A stretch of 64,000 bases of DNA, taken from NCBI GenBank assembly GCA_963662155.1, contig OY759263.1, positions 41,712,084 through 41,776,083 of the forward strand, given 5' to 3'. This document shows positions 11,291 through 22,737 of the stretch, in pieces (positions within the stretch are counted from its first letter, which is position 1; every line of letters starts with the position of its first letter). A program made the translations under genes and the position numbers. This stretch comes from Lamellibrachia columna (taxonomy: Eukaryota; Annelida; Polychaeta; Sabellida; Siboglinidae). The notes under the pieces were generated by a model, which was given only the letters and a program-made list of their open reading frames with translations, did not search any database and was not told the origin of the DNA.

Positions 11291-12832
11291 ATCCAGTACG
11301 CATAGGCTTCACGAGTTAAATAAAGCGTTCACACGCCGTCGTTAAATAAATGTTGTTCTTTCTATCATCGTCAGCACACTATTCTCTGTCTGAGCCATCG
11401 GTGCGAGCCGCCCTAGTGTTGTTACAGTCGTAATAACTTGCACACGAACGATAACAAATCCTGAATTTCAGTTTAATTTCTTCTTGGTATAACCCATTAT
11501 ACTATATAGTAGAAATGTTTCAAGTTTCATTCAGGAAACATAAAAAGTGGCTGCGTGAAATGGTATTATCTGGGCATAGCCAGAACAGTCTTAAATGGTT
11601 AAACAATAATTTTTTTCACACCTCATTAATTTCGTCTACTTAATTCCCGATGTTTGGACAGTGTGTCTGCTGGTGGACTTCCAACTAACTACTGTCAATG
11701 GTGACTCCACATGTGTGCTAAGTTTTCGTAAAGCAACTTTGTAAACATTTGCCCCTGTACACAACTAGCCCCTGCCTCCCCTACGTTCCTTTTAACGGAG
11801 TAGGTTTTAATCTGATAGATAATTTCTTGTAATCCCGTAGTGTCCCACTTTCCTTGGGGAAGAACGCATTCATCACATTCAACAATCATATTAACAGAAA
11901 TCCCACAGGATATTTCAAACACAAATATCCAGCAATAGTTTATTAACAAATCAGACAAAATATCGAGCTTAATAATATTTTATTGCCTTACATAATACTG
12001 CATTGTCTTAAATAATAACGTATGCATGCGTGTCACCGAACGTCATGCTGGGTTCAGCTTCGGCAATAGTCGCCAACATGACATATGACAAAACACGGTC
12101 AAAATCATTTGATATGTGACATATCTCAGCTCGTGCGCAACATTCGAGTAACACTAAATCATAATGCATGGCTTCAGTTGTATATCAACTCGTTTGGAGA
12201 CCGGAAACTGCGACGATCTTGCTGCTACTGTTTGTTGCAATGCGGACCGTCAACGAACCCGACTTAGCCATGACGACATGCCAGGCGACAACTGTACCGG
12301 GAAGAAGCGTCTGCACCCGGGAAGAGGCGCCTGTCGGATCTATTTCTGACGCTCTGGACGAATGAGGACATCAGGTGCTGCTTACCGCTCTCGTATCGAC
12401 GCATGAGTATCATCACGTGATATGTTGGTCGTGTTCTCATAAAGTGTCACAAATATTTCAAACGTTTTCGGTGTGAAATACATCACACGGGAGCATGCTC
12501 ACTGAGTTCACCGTTGGTTATGAATAGGTTCACTCTCCACATTCATGTCCGAGTGCTTGCCACCGAACGACAGGAACGATGATGATGTGTTTGCAATGTC
12601 GTACGAGATTCACAGATACCTCAGCCAATCAAGAGCGCGAAGCTCGTCACTTGCGCTACCTGCGTGGATGGGTTGCTGAGTGCCTGAGTGGCTGCGTGCT
12701 ACCGCACGACGCGACGATCTTGCGAAATCGGCTACAGCCGCCGATCATTCATTCCTACCTTCCGACGTTCCAGTCTCTCCGGACGTTGACTGTCACCGAC
12801 GCACTTGACCGCATTGTCACGTGGTGCGCGCT

Positions 12833-13072
12833 TCAGTCAACCTCTGACGCGTATCTGAGTCGCGAATAATAGCAGTCCTTGATAACGACTCCCCGCAGGT
12901 ATCTAAACGTTAGATATTTAGCATAAACATACTGGTGCGGTGTCACCCTGCTACGCTCAGACTTATTCACCCGCCGACCTATACTCTGGGTGGGTTCCGA
13001 TGGTGCTGCCTTCCCGCCAGAGTTCAATAACCACTGCGTCGCGCATACTAATTGGCACACGAAGCAAAACAT
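12833..13072 (-). CDS. Conserved 79-codon ORF in tandem unit, copy 2
   Basis: Base-for-base identical to the copy at 10,221-10,460, including start and stop. Unknown product; see copy 1 for the conservation pattern. Confidence 0.3.
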   Translation of the reverse strand: MFCFVCQLVCATQWLLNSGGKAAPSEPTQSIGRRVNKSERSRVTPHQYVYAKYLTFRYLRGVVIKDCYYSRLRYASEVD

Positions 13073-13689
13073 TTTCTCAACTTTTTCAAACAGTAGTCAG
13101 TGTAGATACTGATTACGCAATATGTCTTTTCATGTATTTGTGATGTCATAAATGTCACGTGATGAACCACTTCCGCTGACGGACACTGAGTTTTTGCTTG
13201 TAAATCGGCCACATGGAGTAGCATGTGTTTTTTAACCGATGAATTCATAAAGGACTTGAAAACACAACAAACAACTATACCAGACAGTTAACACCGTTAT
13301 ACATCACACAAATTTCCCACATAGCGACATCTAGTGATTATTGTTGGCTTGGCGGTGAGCGGAAGTGACCGGAAACTTCCCGGCGTACTTTATCGCAACC
13401 AACCTGTTCCCTGGGGACATATCATTATTTTACTTCCGTGTTCATGGCATACAAATAAAATGCCAGTGGTTTTGAGACGATCCCCACTTTTGGGGATTTT
13501 TGCATCCTAACGCATAGTTTCTGACCAGGGAAAGGTTACTTTTGCAGACATTTCATTGAATGAAACAAACACGTACACGCACACGCGCACACGTACACGC
13601 ACACGCGCACACGTACATGAACATACACATTTCAATGTATCGTGCAATATTAATTTTATTAATTGCACAACTAGGGCTGTGTCAACGCA

Positions 13690-13890
13690 ATTTTATAACA
13701 TTTAACAAGATTGCCAGACAAGTTGTATACAGGGGCAAGTTTGTCTACAAAGGCAAAACACCTAAATGGTAAGTAGACAAGGAAGCCATTCGCTTATTGA
13801 GAGTCCAAACATTTTTCATTTATGTGTAACCCACCCTTCTGAAATAGTTGTTTATTGTGTTTGACGCTGCTAGCATTCACAGTGCTGTTT
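13690..13890 (-). mobile_element. CR1 3' fragment in tandem unit, copy 2
   Basis: Same CR1 3' end as at 11,090-11,290, recognisable by AACAAGATTGCC, ACAAGGAAGCCATT and ACGCTGCTAGCATTCACAGT. No coding sequence remains. Confidence 0.7.
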
Positions 13891-14467
13891 ATAAACCAGT
13901 ACGCCTAGGCTTCACGAGTTAAATAAAGCGTTCACACGCCGTCGTTAAATAAATGTTGTTCTTTCTATCATCGTCAGCACACAACTCTCAAATCAGCCTA
14001 AACAGAGTATGTTTGAGAAGTGTTGTTCCAGCATTATGTTCAAATCGAAGCGAAGATGATGAAGTAAGTAAGTACGTAATTACATTGTATTATGTAATTT
14101 CGTGGTATTTTTCCGAACCAACACATGTCGCTGCGTGGTGCAAATCACTGCTTATGTACACGTACGTACATTTTGCAAGCAATTATAAAAATAGTATGGA
14201 GAAGAATTGTTACTCATAAAATCACGTACCAGCAGATAAGATATATAATTTAATCGAAATTCCGACGCCGATTTCTTTTCACACATCACACAAGTACATG
14301 CGACAGGAATCTTCACAGACACAACCCTCAGTTGTTTGTCTCTTGACAAGCGAGTAGTTTGCTAATAGCAGCCCGATTTCAGGACTCCGCCACTGGTATA
14401 TGATTGGAATCATGAAAGAATTACACGTCAGTAGCGTTACCGTCAACAACTCTAACCCGGTTCTCAG

Positions 14468-14554
14468 CTACGACCGGCATTCGCCGAAGAACAATTCGAC
14501 GCAGATCGCGGGCGCCCACGACAGGTACAGAAGGCCAATTATAAGCGCCGCCAT
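14468..14554 (-). CDS. Possible signal-peptide microORF/first exon, copy 1
   Basis: A 28-codon minus-strand ORF in strong start context (ACAAAAATGG) encoding MAALIIGLLYLSWAPAIC followed by VELFFGECRS. The first 16 residues look like a secretion signal. The whole ORF is identical in the second spacer copy (20,081-20,167), although neighbouring bases differ. No consensus donor follows, so it is either a complete microprotein or a chance frame in a GC-rich segment. Confidence 0.2.
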   Translation of the reverse strand: MAALIIGLLYLSWAPAICVELFFGECRS

Positions 14555-14965
14555 TTTTGTCAGATTGGCTTCCGCCGCAGGGGTGCTATTGCTTGCCGCT
14601 CCGGTCGCCCGAGCCACGGACTCGGTGTCGGCGCGTCGCTAACGTCGACGTGTGTGCGCGAGCAAGTGCTCCATGCTGACACACCCAGGTTGTTCGTCTC
14701 GTTACCGCTCCAGCACATGTCTACTGACCTTCCTCTAGCAGTCACTGTCGGCGTAGTTCACATGAAGTTTATACCGGATAATTAAGCCTGTGGCATATTG
14801 TGCGTTAGTCTCCTACGTGCGACGGCGTCACTCCTGGCTGCACATATATTACCAATGCAGAATAAAAGGTCCTATCGGCGTCCACAGAAAACGATGTATG
14901 GGTGCTGCGGACAACTGAAGCAACACGACACCAAAGTCTATGTCTAGCAGTCTAGCTGATATACA

Positions 14966-15081
14966 CGAGATGGTCTGTGTGCCATCAGTTATGTCGTCAA
15001 TGGGGGCTGCAGCTAGCAACGCTTTAATGACAGCCATAGCCACTCGACTTTTACGACTTATTATTGGCATGTTAGTTCAAC
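14966..15081 (+). CDS. Exon-like segment, unknown
   Basis: After an acceptor-like TCTAGCAG the frame reads SLADIHEMVCVPSVMSSMGA and continues with a hydrophobic, alanine/leucine-rich stretch to a donor-like CAAC|GTATAAGT. The second spacer copy has lost one G in the GGGGG run near 20,617, which shifts this frame. It does not join in phase with the exon-1 copy downstream. Identity unknown. Confidence 0.2.
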
Positions 15082-15119
15082 GTATAAGTACGTTAGTGAA
15101 TTTTTGCGAAAGGAATGCA

Positions 15120-15297
15120 TATATGTATGCATGCATAATATATAACATAATAATTATCATATTATATATATGTGTATGTATATATATATATATATTTGCT
15201 GTATATAATCAATTACATATAATACCATATATGATCATTATTACATACGCTCGCACACACGCACTCACGCACACGCACGCACGCACGCACACACGCA

Positions 15298-15329
<32 letters not shown>

Positions 15330-15340
15330 CAAACACACGT
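15120..15340. repeat. (TA)n and (ACGC)n microsatellites
   Basis: A TA/TATG-rich tract (15,120-15,200) is followed by ACGC/AC repeats (15,250-15,335). A related pair lies at 20,770-20,955 in the other spacer copy. A further ACGC tract is at 15,595-15,650. None is coding. Confidence 0.85.
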
Positions 15341-15711
15341 TGGTGTGCCAAAACATAAACGACACAATTCAGTTGCCATATCCTGCCTAAGTCATTCTAC
15401 TTACTCATTGACACATGTTTATATTTGCAAATAGTTGAACGAGCGCACTGCTTTAAAAAAAAACATTGTGTTAAACAGCTAAACGTTACTGGCAATGTAT
15501 AAATCTATAAAAAAAACAAAATCATAATGTTAATTTATGATTGTTAGTTGCATAGTTTAATAATAGAGAACGTGCACCAACACACATGCAGGCACCCACG
15601 CACGCACGCACCTACGCACGCATGCACCCACGTACGCACGCACGCACGCACTTCTACTATACAATGTTATGCTCATGTGCACGTTCAGTCAGACACGTAG
15701 CTAAGTAGAGT

Positions 15712-15835
15712 TGTGCTTTCAGGTTGAAGCTCTTCCGAGTCGACTCATTATGTCGCCGTACACTTCGGCCTGTTCGTGTTCAACAACACGAAGCCGACGA
15801 CCATGAGCAACTGCGTCCTCTCTGGTACTGACTTC
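15712..15835 (+). pseudogene. Damaged copy of exon 1 of the 41.8-53.6 kb gene
   Basis: Closely matches 41,786-41,925, including the acceptor (TGCTTTCAG), GTTGAAGCTCTTCCGAG and the stretch encoding [10 protein letters not shown]. Twenty bases encoding the start of the hydrophobic segment are deleted just after the ATG, shifting the frame to a nearby stop. Homology extends on both sides (about 15,650-15,975), so this is a genomic duplication, not a processed copy. Confidence 0.75.
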
Positions 15836-17584
15836 GAACCAGAAACATAGATTATATGTGTATCATAGGTGTCAACTCGTAGAGGGTTCTTAGGCGTGAT
15901 AAATTTTCCCAGCTACTGTCCAGCGGCAGCAGGCCGCGAAGTTCCCCAGTCCATGGACTCAGTGATTCCAAACGCACCGACACAAATGTACTTAGTAAAC
16001 AGTGAGAACGTTAAGTTCTTCAGCTAAAAAAGATTAACTAAAATTATTTATGACACTTTAGTTATTGCAGCATCTGGTAGCAAGCCACAAAGGTTATGAC
16101 CTAACAATTGCCGATTGAGTACTGGTAATTATTTTTATGGTAACCAAGATTATAAACATTACAGCGCATATCTCAGAGACAGTTGTCAAAACAAAAAAAC
16201 ATGCAAATGCGACGAACACAACTCTTTTCTGCATCGCGATAAGTAGCTGCTGTCGCACTGATGTTGTAATTGAGTGTCAGTTACAAACACATGCATTACT
16301 ATTATGCTAACTGCATCGTCTAAACACTGACGATGTAAAACGAATTATAATGAACGTATTGTAAAGGGGGTCTGGGCATACGTAATCAGCCGGAGACTCC
16401 TGGGATGATTCCTTAACATATTACAGTTAAAATAAATTCTCTCAAAAACGTGGGTTCATTCGGACACCCATTGGGACGGGCATGACTTAGTGATAGAGCG
16501 CATCATAAATGGAGTTGACACTCAAAATCTGTCAGAGGAAGGAGTACAAACACTGAATCAGGGTTTGATTGGTCTTTGATCAATAAATCTTAACAACAAA
16601 CTATCTCCAGGGTGTACTGCGCGCACCTACAAGTGTATCGGAAAATCATTACCAGAATCCCACAGAATATTTCAAATATAACTTTCCAGCAATAGTTCAT
16701 CAACAAATCAGACAAAAGGCCGAGCTTAATAATATTTTATTGCCTTACGTAATACCGCATTGTCTTAAATAATAACGTATGCACACGTGTCAATGAATGA
16801 CATGCTGGTTCACCTTCTTCAACTGTCGCCACATATTACAATACACGGCTCAAAATCAGTGTGACATGCGACATATATCAGCTTGTGCGCAGCATTTGAG
16901 TAACACGAAATCATAATGCACGGCTTCAGTTGTATATCAACACGTTTGGAGTCCGGAAACTGCCCAGATCCTACTGCTACTGTTTGTCAGAGTTTGGACC
17001 GTCAAATAGCCCAACTTAGCTATGCCGAACTGCCAGGCGAAAACTGTACCGGGAAGAGGCGTCTGTACCCGGGAAGAGGCGTCTGTCGGATCTTTTTCTG
17101 ACGCTCTGGACGAATGAGGACATCAGATGCTGCTTACCGCTCTCGTATCGACGCACAAGTATCATCACGTGATATGTTGGTCCTGTTCTCATGAAGCGTC
17201 ACAAATATTTCAAACGTTTTCGGTGTGAAATACATCACACGGGAGCATGTTCACCGAGTTCACCGTTGGTTATGAATAGGTTTACTCTCCACATTCATGT
17301 CCGAGTGCTTGCCACCGAACGACAGGAACGATGATGATGTGTTTGCAATCTCGTAGGAAATTCACAGATACCTCAGCCAATCAAGAGCGCGAAGCTCGTC
17401 ACTTGCGCTACCTGCGTGGATGGGTTGCTGTGTGGCTGAGTGGCTGCGTGCTACCGCACGACGCGACGATCTTGCGAAATCGGCTGCAGCCGCCGATCAT
17501 TCATTCGGACTTTCCGACGTTCCGGTCTCTCCGGACGTTGACTGTCACCTACGCACTTGACCGCATTGTCACGTGGTGCGCGCT

Positions 17585-17824
17585 TCAGTCAACTTCTGAC
17601 GCGTATCTGAGTCGCGAATAATAGCAGTCCTTGATAACGACTCCCCGCAGGTATCTAAACGTTAGATATTTAGCATAAACATACTGGTGCGGTGTCACCC
17701 TGCTACGCTCAGACTTATTCACCCGCCGACCTATACTCTGGGTGGGTTCCGATGGTGCTGCCTTCCCGCCAGAGTTCAATAACCACTGCGTCGCGCATAC
17801 TAATTGGCACACGAAGCAAAACAT
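17585..17824 (-). CDS. Conserved 79-codon ORF in tandem unit, copy 3
   Basis: One base differs from copies 1 and 2, a silent GAG to GAA change three codons before the stop. Unknown product. Confidence 0.3.
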   Translation of the reverse strand: MFCFVCQLVCATQWLLNSGGKAAPSEPTQSIGRRVNKSERSRVTPHQYVYAKYLTFRYLRGVVIKDCYYSRLRYASEVD

Positions 17825-18454
17825 TTTCTCAACTTTTTTAAGCAGTAGTCAGTGTAGATACTGATTACGCAATATGTCTTTTCATGTATTTGTGATGTCA
17901 TAAATGTCACGTGATGAACCACTTCCGCTGACGGACACTGAGTTTTTGCTTGTAAATCGGCCACATAGATTAGCATGTGTTTTTAACCGATGAATTCATA
18001 AAGGACTTGAAAACACAACAAACAACTATACCAGACAGTTAACACCGTTATACATCACACAAATTTCCCACATAGCGACATCTAGTGATTATTGTTGGCT
18101 TGGCGGTGAGCGGAAGTGACCGGAAACTTCCCGGCGTACTTTGTCGCAACCAACCTGTTCCCTGGGGACATATCATTATTTTACTTCCGTGTTCATGGCA
18201 TACAAATAAAGTGCCAGTGGTTTTGAGACGGTCCCCACTTTTGGGGATTTTTGCATCCTAACGCATAGTTTCTGAACAGGGAAAGGTTACATTTGCAGAC
18301 ATTTCATTGAATGAAACAAACACGTACACGCACACGCACACACGCACACGTACACGCACACGCGCACACGTACATGAACATACACATTTCAATGTATCGT
18401 GCAATATTAATTTTATTAATTGCACAAATGGGGCTATGTCAAAGCAATTTTATA

Positions 18455-18660
18455 AGATTTAACAAGATTGCCAGACAAGTTGTATACAGGGGCAAGTTTG
18501 TCTACAAAGGCAAAACACCTAAATGGCAAGTAGACAAGTAGACAAGGAAGCCATTCGCTTATTGAGAGTCCAAACATTTTTCATTTATGTGTAACCCACC
18601 CTTCTGAAATATGTGTTAGTTGTGTTTGACGCTGCTAGCATTCACAGTGATGTTCATAAA
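18455..18660 (-). mobile_element. CR1 3' fragment in tandem unit, copy 3
   Basis: The same diverged CR1 3' end as in copies 1 and 2, with a small duplication (AAGTAGACAAGTAGACAAGG) near 18,530. Confidence 0.7.
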
Positions 18661-19260
18661 CCAGTACGCCTAGGCTTCACGAGTTAAATAAAGCGTTCAC
18701 ACGCCGTCGTTAAATAAATGTTGTTCTTTCTATCATCGTCAGCACACTACTCTCTGGCTGAGCCATCTGTGTTAGCCGACCTAGTGTTGTTACAGTCGTA
18801 ACAACTTGCACACGGACGATAACAAATCCTGAATGTCAGTTTAATTTCTTTACTATATAGTAGACATGTTTCAAGTTTCATTCAAGAAACACAAAAAGTA
18901 GTTACGTGAGATGATAATTTATTTTCTGGTCATAAACAAAAAATCTTAAGTGGATAAAAAAGCCATTTTTGTCCACACCTCGTTAATTTCGTCTTCTTAA
19001 ATCCAAATGTTTGGACAGTGTGCCCGCTGGTGGACTTCCACCTAACTACTGTCAATGGTGACTCCGTGTGTGGGCTATGTCTTCGTAAAACGACTTTGTA
19101 ACGACGGGTGGGAGGTGGGAGATTGACACCACAAAGAGGTGGAAGGTGGGAGGTTGGCCCCTGAAGCAGGAGGGTGATGGGAAGTCGAGACCACTGCTAC
19201 TCCCTCCTCACGATTAGAAAGGTTAATCACTAAGTAAGACCAGTGAACAGTGTACTACGC

Positions 19261-19359
19261 TGTAGCTCTGAGACATGGAAAGTGACCAAGACAACAAACA
19301 GATATCTCAAAACCTTCGTAGACAAATGTCAGAGATACATCATCAAAATAAAATGGTAA
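19261..19359 (+). pseudogene. RTE-type LINE relic
   Basis: An open stretch reads CSSETWKVTKTTNRYLKT then FVDKCQRYIIKIKW before a stop. This resembles the C-terminal part of RTE-type endonuclease/reverse transcriptases, where a YGSETWT..T block precedes FxxxCLRxIxxIxW. Everything else is degraded. It lies in the 0.9-kb segment absent from copy 2 and is followed by three copies of a 19-bp repeat (AATGGTAAGACACTGAGGC, 19,382-19,425). Confidence 0.5.
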
Positions 19360-20080
19360 GACACGATCACACACTGAGAGGCAATGGTAAGACACTGAGG
19401 CAATGGTAAGACACTGAGGCAATGAGGAGGACGGGCCAACACCTCACAGGGAAAGGTGTTGAAGATGTAAATGAACACGGATGTGGCACACTTTACGAAA
19501 CGGAAATACCCATGTTACACTAGTAAGAACAACAAATAGTTGAAGGAGGTCAGAAGCAGCAGAAATTTATTGAATTGAGGAAGTTTGTAGCAAACTTGAA
19601 TAACGGATGACAAATCAGCCTAAACAGAGTATGTTTGAGAAGTGTTGTTCCAGCATTATGTTCAAATCGAAGCGAAGATGATGAAGTAAGTACGTAATTA
19701 CATTGTATTATGTAATTTCGTGGTATTTTTCCGAACCAACACATGTCGCTGCGTGGTGCAAATCATTGTTGATGTACGTACATTTTGCAAGCAATTATAA
19801 AAATAGTATGGAGAAGAATTGTTACTCATAAAATCACGTACCAGCAGATAAGATATATAATTTAATCGAAATTCCGACGCCGATTTCTTTTCACACATCA
19901 CACAAGTACATGCGACAGGAATCTTCACAGACACAACCCTCAGTTGTTTGTCTCTTGACAAGCGAGTAGTTTGCTAAAAGCAGCCCCGATTTCAGGACTC
20001 CGCCACTGGTATATGATTGGAATCATGAAAGAATTACACGTCAGTAGCGTTACCGTCAACAACTCTAGCCCGGTTCTCAG

Positions 20081-20167
20081 CTACGACCGGCATTCGCCGA
20101 AGAACAATTCGACGCAGATCGCGGGCGCCCACGACAGGTACAGAAGGCCAATTATAAGCGCCGCCAT
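20081..20167 (-). CDS. Possible signal-peptide microORF/first exon, copy 2
   Basis: Identical to the 28-codon ORF at 14,468-14,554, including its start context. Unknown; low confidence for the same reasons. Confidence 0.2.
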   Translation of the reverse strand: MAALIIGLLYLSWAPAICVELFFGECRS

Positions 20168-20769
20168 TTTTGTCAGATTGGCTTCCGCCGCAGGGGTGCT
20201 ATTGCTTGCCGCTCCGGTCGCCCGAGCCACGGACTCGGTGTCGACGCGTCGCTAACGTCGACGTGTGTGCGCGAGCAAGTGCTCCATGCTGACACACCCA
20301 GGTTGTTCGTCTCGTTACCGCTCCAGCACATGTCTACTGACCTTCCTCTAGCAGTCACTGTCGGCGTAGTTCACATGAAGTTTATACCGGATAATTAAGC
20401 CTGTGGCATATTGTGCGTTAGTCTCCTACGTGCGACGGCGTCACTCCTGGCTGCACATATATTACCAATGCAGAATAAAAGGCCCTATCGGCGTCCACAG
20501 AAAACTATGTATGGCTACTGTGGGTAAATGAAGCAACACGACACCAAAGTCTATGTCTAGCAGTCTAGCTGATATACACGAGATGGTCTGTGTGCCATCA
20601 GTTATGTCGTCAATGGGGCTGCAGCTAGCAACGCGTTAATGATAGCCATAGCCACTCGACTTTTACGACTTATTATTGGCATGTTAGTTCAACGTATAAG
20701 TACGTTAGTGTATTTATGCGAAAGGAATGCATATATGTATGCATGCATAATATATAAAGTAATGATTAC

Positions 20770-20955
20770 CATATTATATATATATGTGTATGTGTGTGTA
20801 TATATATATATCTATATATATATGTATATATATATATATACTGTATATAATCAATTACGTATAATACCATATATGATAATTATTACATACGCTCGCACAC
20901 ACGCACGCACACGCACGCACGCACGCACGCACGCACACACACAAACACACACACG
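20770..20955. repeat. (TA)n and (ACGC)n microsatellites
   Basis: A TATATG/TATA tract with GTGT interruptions (20,770-20,845) and ACGC/AC repeats (20,893-20,955), at the same place in the spacer as 15,120-15,340 but of different length. Confidence 0.85.
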
Positions 20956-21274
20956 TTGGTGTGCCAAAACATAAACGACACAATTCAGTTGCCATATCCT
21001 GCCTAAGTCATTATACTTACTCATTGACACATATGTTTATATTTGTAAATAGTTGAACGAGCGCACTGCTTTTTAAAAAAAAACATTGTGTTAAACAGTT
21101 AAACGTTACTGGCAATGTATAAATCTATAAAAAAAATCATAATGTTAATTTATGATTGTTAGTTGCATAGTTTAATAATAGAGAACGTGCACCAACACAC
21201 ATGCACGCACTTCTAATATACTATGTTATGCTCATGTGCACGTTCAGTCAGACACGTAGCTAAGTAGAGTTGTG

Positions 21275-21370
21275 CTTTCATTTCATTATGTTGGTGTTGG
21301 CTGTTGTCTTCGCCGTACACTTCGGCCTGTTCGTGTTCAACAACATGAAGCCGACGACCATGAGCAACTG
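21275..21370 (+). pseudogene. Second damaged copy of exon 1, split by CR1
   Basis: Matches 41,790-41,907 but lacks the acceptor-adjacent bases from GGTTGAAGC to GGCGA; the ATG and the codons for the hydrophobic segment remain open, with one Val to Leu and one Thr to Met change. The CR1 element at 21,371 interrupts it after AGCAACTG; the rest (CGTCCTCTCTGG..) resumes at 22,743. Without its acceptor and with the insertion it cannot act as the normal exon. Confidence 0.75.
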
Positions 21371-22641
21371 TGAGTTTAACGTCAGTGATTTGTAAATTAT
21401 TAGAAAGGTTAATTAAAGACCATATGGTGGACTTCCTCGTTAAGCATAAATTATTAAATTCATCTCAACATGGATTCCTTAAAGCAAGGTCATGCTTAAC
21501 AAATATGTTATGTTTTTTGGAAGAAATCACTAAGTGGATAGACGTGGGATCGCCAGTAGATATTATCTACTTAGATTTTCAGAAAGCTTTTGACAAAGTG
21601 CCACATCAAAGATTGCTACTTAAATTAAAAGCCCATGGTATCGGGGATAGCATAACTGACTGGATAGAACAATGGCTGACTGACAGAAGACAACGAGTTG
21701 TAGTAGATGGAGAAGTTTCAAATTGGAAATCGGTTTTGAGTGGGGTACCTCAAGGGTCAGTACTAGGACCTATATTATTCTTAATTTATATCAATGACTT
21801 GGACGACAGTATAACAAGTAACGTACTGAAATTTGCGGATGACACAAAACTGTTTAGAAAGGTTAATACTGATGGTGATAAACAACATTTACAAAACGAT
21901 CTAGACAGATTAGTGAAATGGTCTGAGAAATGGCAGATGCTGTTCAATTTTGGGAAATGTAAATGCCTACATACAGGACATGGGAACTTGAATGTAAACT
22001 ATAAAATGGGAGATACTGTTCTGGGTACTACTGTAAAAGAAAAGGACTTAGGAGTTACAATAAGCGCTGATATGAAAGTTTCAGAGCAGTGTGGTATTGC
22101 AGCTTCAAAGGGTAATCAAATTCTTGGATTGATTAGAAGAAACATAACATACAAGGGAAAAAAGTTAATTATACCTCTTTATAAAGCAATAGTTAGACCT
22201 CATTTAGAATACTGTATACAAGCATGGAGACCATATCGTAAGAAGGATATAGATACGCTTGAACGCATACAAAGGAGAGCAACTAAAATGATTCCAGAAC
22301 TTAGAGACCTTAGTTATGAAGAACGCCTGAAAGAATGTGGTTTAACAACTCTAGAGACAAGGAGGTTAAGAGGAGATCAGATTGAAGTTTTTAAGATATT
22401 GAATGGGTATGAAATTATTGATAGAAATATGTTTTTCTCACTCAAGAAGGATAGCAGAACTAGAGGACATGAGGTAAAATTAGTAAAGGATCAATGTAGA
22501 TTGGACATCAGGAAGCACTCGTTCTCACAGAGGACAATAAATGAATGGAACAAATTGTCTACAGATTGTGTAACTGCTAGCAGCGTGAATATGTTTAAAA
22601 ACAAGGTTGACACATATCTCAGGAGGGCGGGTTATAAGTAG
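21370..22641 (+). CDS. CR1 ORF2 fragment, reverse transcriptase
   Basis: 423 open codons without interruption, from the fingers (SLTSVICKLLERLIKDHMV) through motifs A (LDFQKAFDKVPHQ), B (SGVPQGSVLGPILF) and C (FADDTKL) to a natural end at ..DTYLRRAGYK. The apparent ATG is partly made of the target-site duplication. The endonuclease and upstream fingers are missing through 5' truncation, so it cannot be autonomous; the palm is intact. This copy keeps the frame that is broken at two places in the 4.8-8.7 kb element. Confidence 0.9.
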   Translation: MSLTSVICKLLERLIKDHMVDFLVKHKLLNSSQHGFLKARSCLTNMLCFLEEITKWIDVGSPVDIIYLDFQKAFDKVPHQRLLLKLKAHGIGDSITDWIEQWLTDRRQRVVVDGEVSNWKSVLSGVPQGSVLGPILFLIYINDLDDSITSNVLKFADDTKLFRKVNTDGDKQHLQNDLDRLVKWSEKWQMLFNFGKCKCLHTGHGNLNVNYKMGDTVLGTTVKEKDLGVTISADMKVSEQCGIAASKGNQILGLIRRNITYKGKKLIIPLYKAIVRPHLEYCIQAWRPYRKKDIDTLERIQRRATKMIPELRDLSYEERLKECGLTTLETRRLRGDQIEVFKILNGYEIIDRNMFFSLKKDSRTRGHEVKLVKDQCRLDIRKHSFSQRTINEWNKLSTDCVTASSVNMFKNKVDTYLRRAGYK

Positions 22642-22737
22642 GTGAACATTGTTGGACTCTCGATAAGCCAATGGCTTCCTTGTCCACTTGCCATCTGGGC
22701 CTTTGGCTTGGATGGCAAATCTTGTTAAATCTTGTTA
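21371..22737 (+). mobile_element. CR1-type LINE, 5'-truncated, with target duplication
   Basis: A 1,367-bp CR1 copy cut at its 5' end within the reverse transcriptase. It is flanked by AACTG on both sides (21,366-21,370 and 22,738-22,742), and spacer copy 1 shows the uninterrupted site at 15,805-15,815. The 3' end has two ATCTTGTTAA repeats, as in the element at 4.8 kb. It is nearly identical to that element in the shared part. Confidence 0.95.

Larger units (their letters stand above)
9317..11730. repeat. Tandem unit, copy 1
   Basis: First of four copies of a roughly 2.4-kb unit. In order it contains a small cysteine-containing ORF (9579-9737, plus), a 96-codon plus-strand ORF (9967-10257), an almost invariant block with a 79-codon minus-strand ORF (10221-10460), a segment with AATAAA near 10,857, a CA-rich run near 10,975 and a 3' fragment of the CR1 family (11,090-11,290, minus). 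The end is homologous to 18,745-19,085. Adjacent copy 2 starts at about 11,866. Confidence 0.85.
11866..13975. repeat. Tandem unit, copy 2
   Basis: Second copy, same order as copy 1: cysteine ORF 12,164-12,349, 96-codon ORF 12,579-12,869, conserved minus ORF 12,833-13,072, CA-rich run at 13,560-13,620 and CR1 3' fragment at 13,690-13,890. Compared with copy 3 it lacks the segment corresponding to 18,746-19,611; the sequence passes directly into the spacer at about 13,981. Confidence 0.85.
13981..16640. repeat. Spacer duplication, copy 1
   Basis: A 2.6-kb segment closely matching 19,612-23,570 once the CR1 insertion there is removed. It carries the small ORFs at 14,468-14,554 (minus) and 14,966-15,081 (plus), AT/AC microsatellites and a damaged copy of exon 1 of the 41.8-53.6 kb gene. 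The right half (15,900-16,640) is almost identical to 22,830-23,570. Confidence 0.85.
16655..19085. repeat. Tandem unit, copy 3
   Basis: Third copy: cysteine ORF 16,916-17,101, 96-codon ORF 17,331-17,621, conserved minus ORF 17,585-17,824, CA-rich run 18,310-18,375 and CR1 3' fragment 18,455-18,660. It keeps the end segment also present in copy 1 (ending near GACTTTGTAA) that copy 2 lost. Confidence 0.85.

Noticed and set aside
13560..13772. 70-codon ORF (and the related one at 18,311) with a hydrophobic middle
   Set aside because: It spans a CA microsatellite and a CR1 3' UTR fragment, so it is not a gene.
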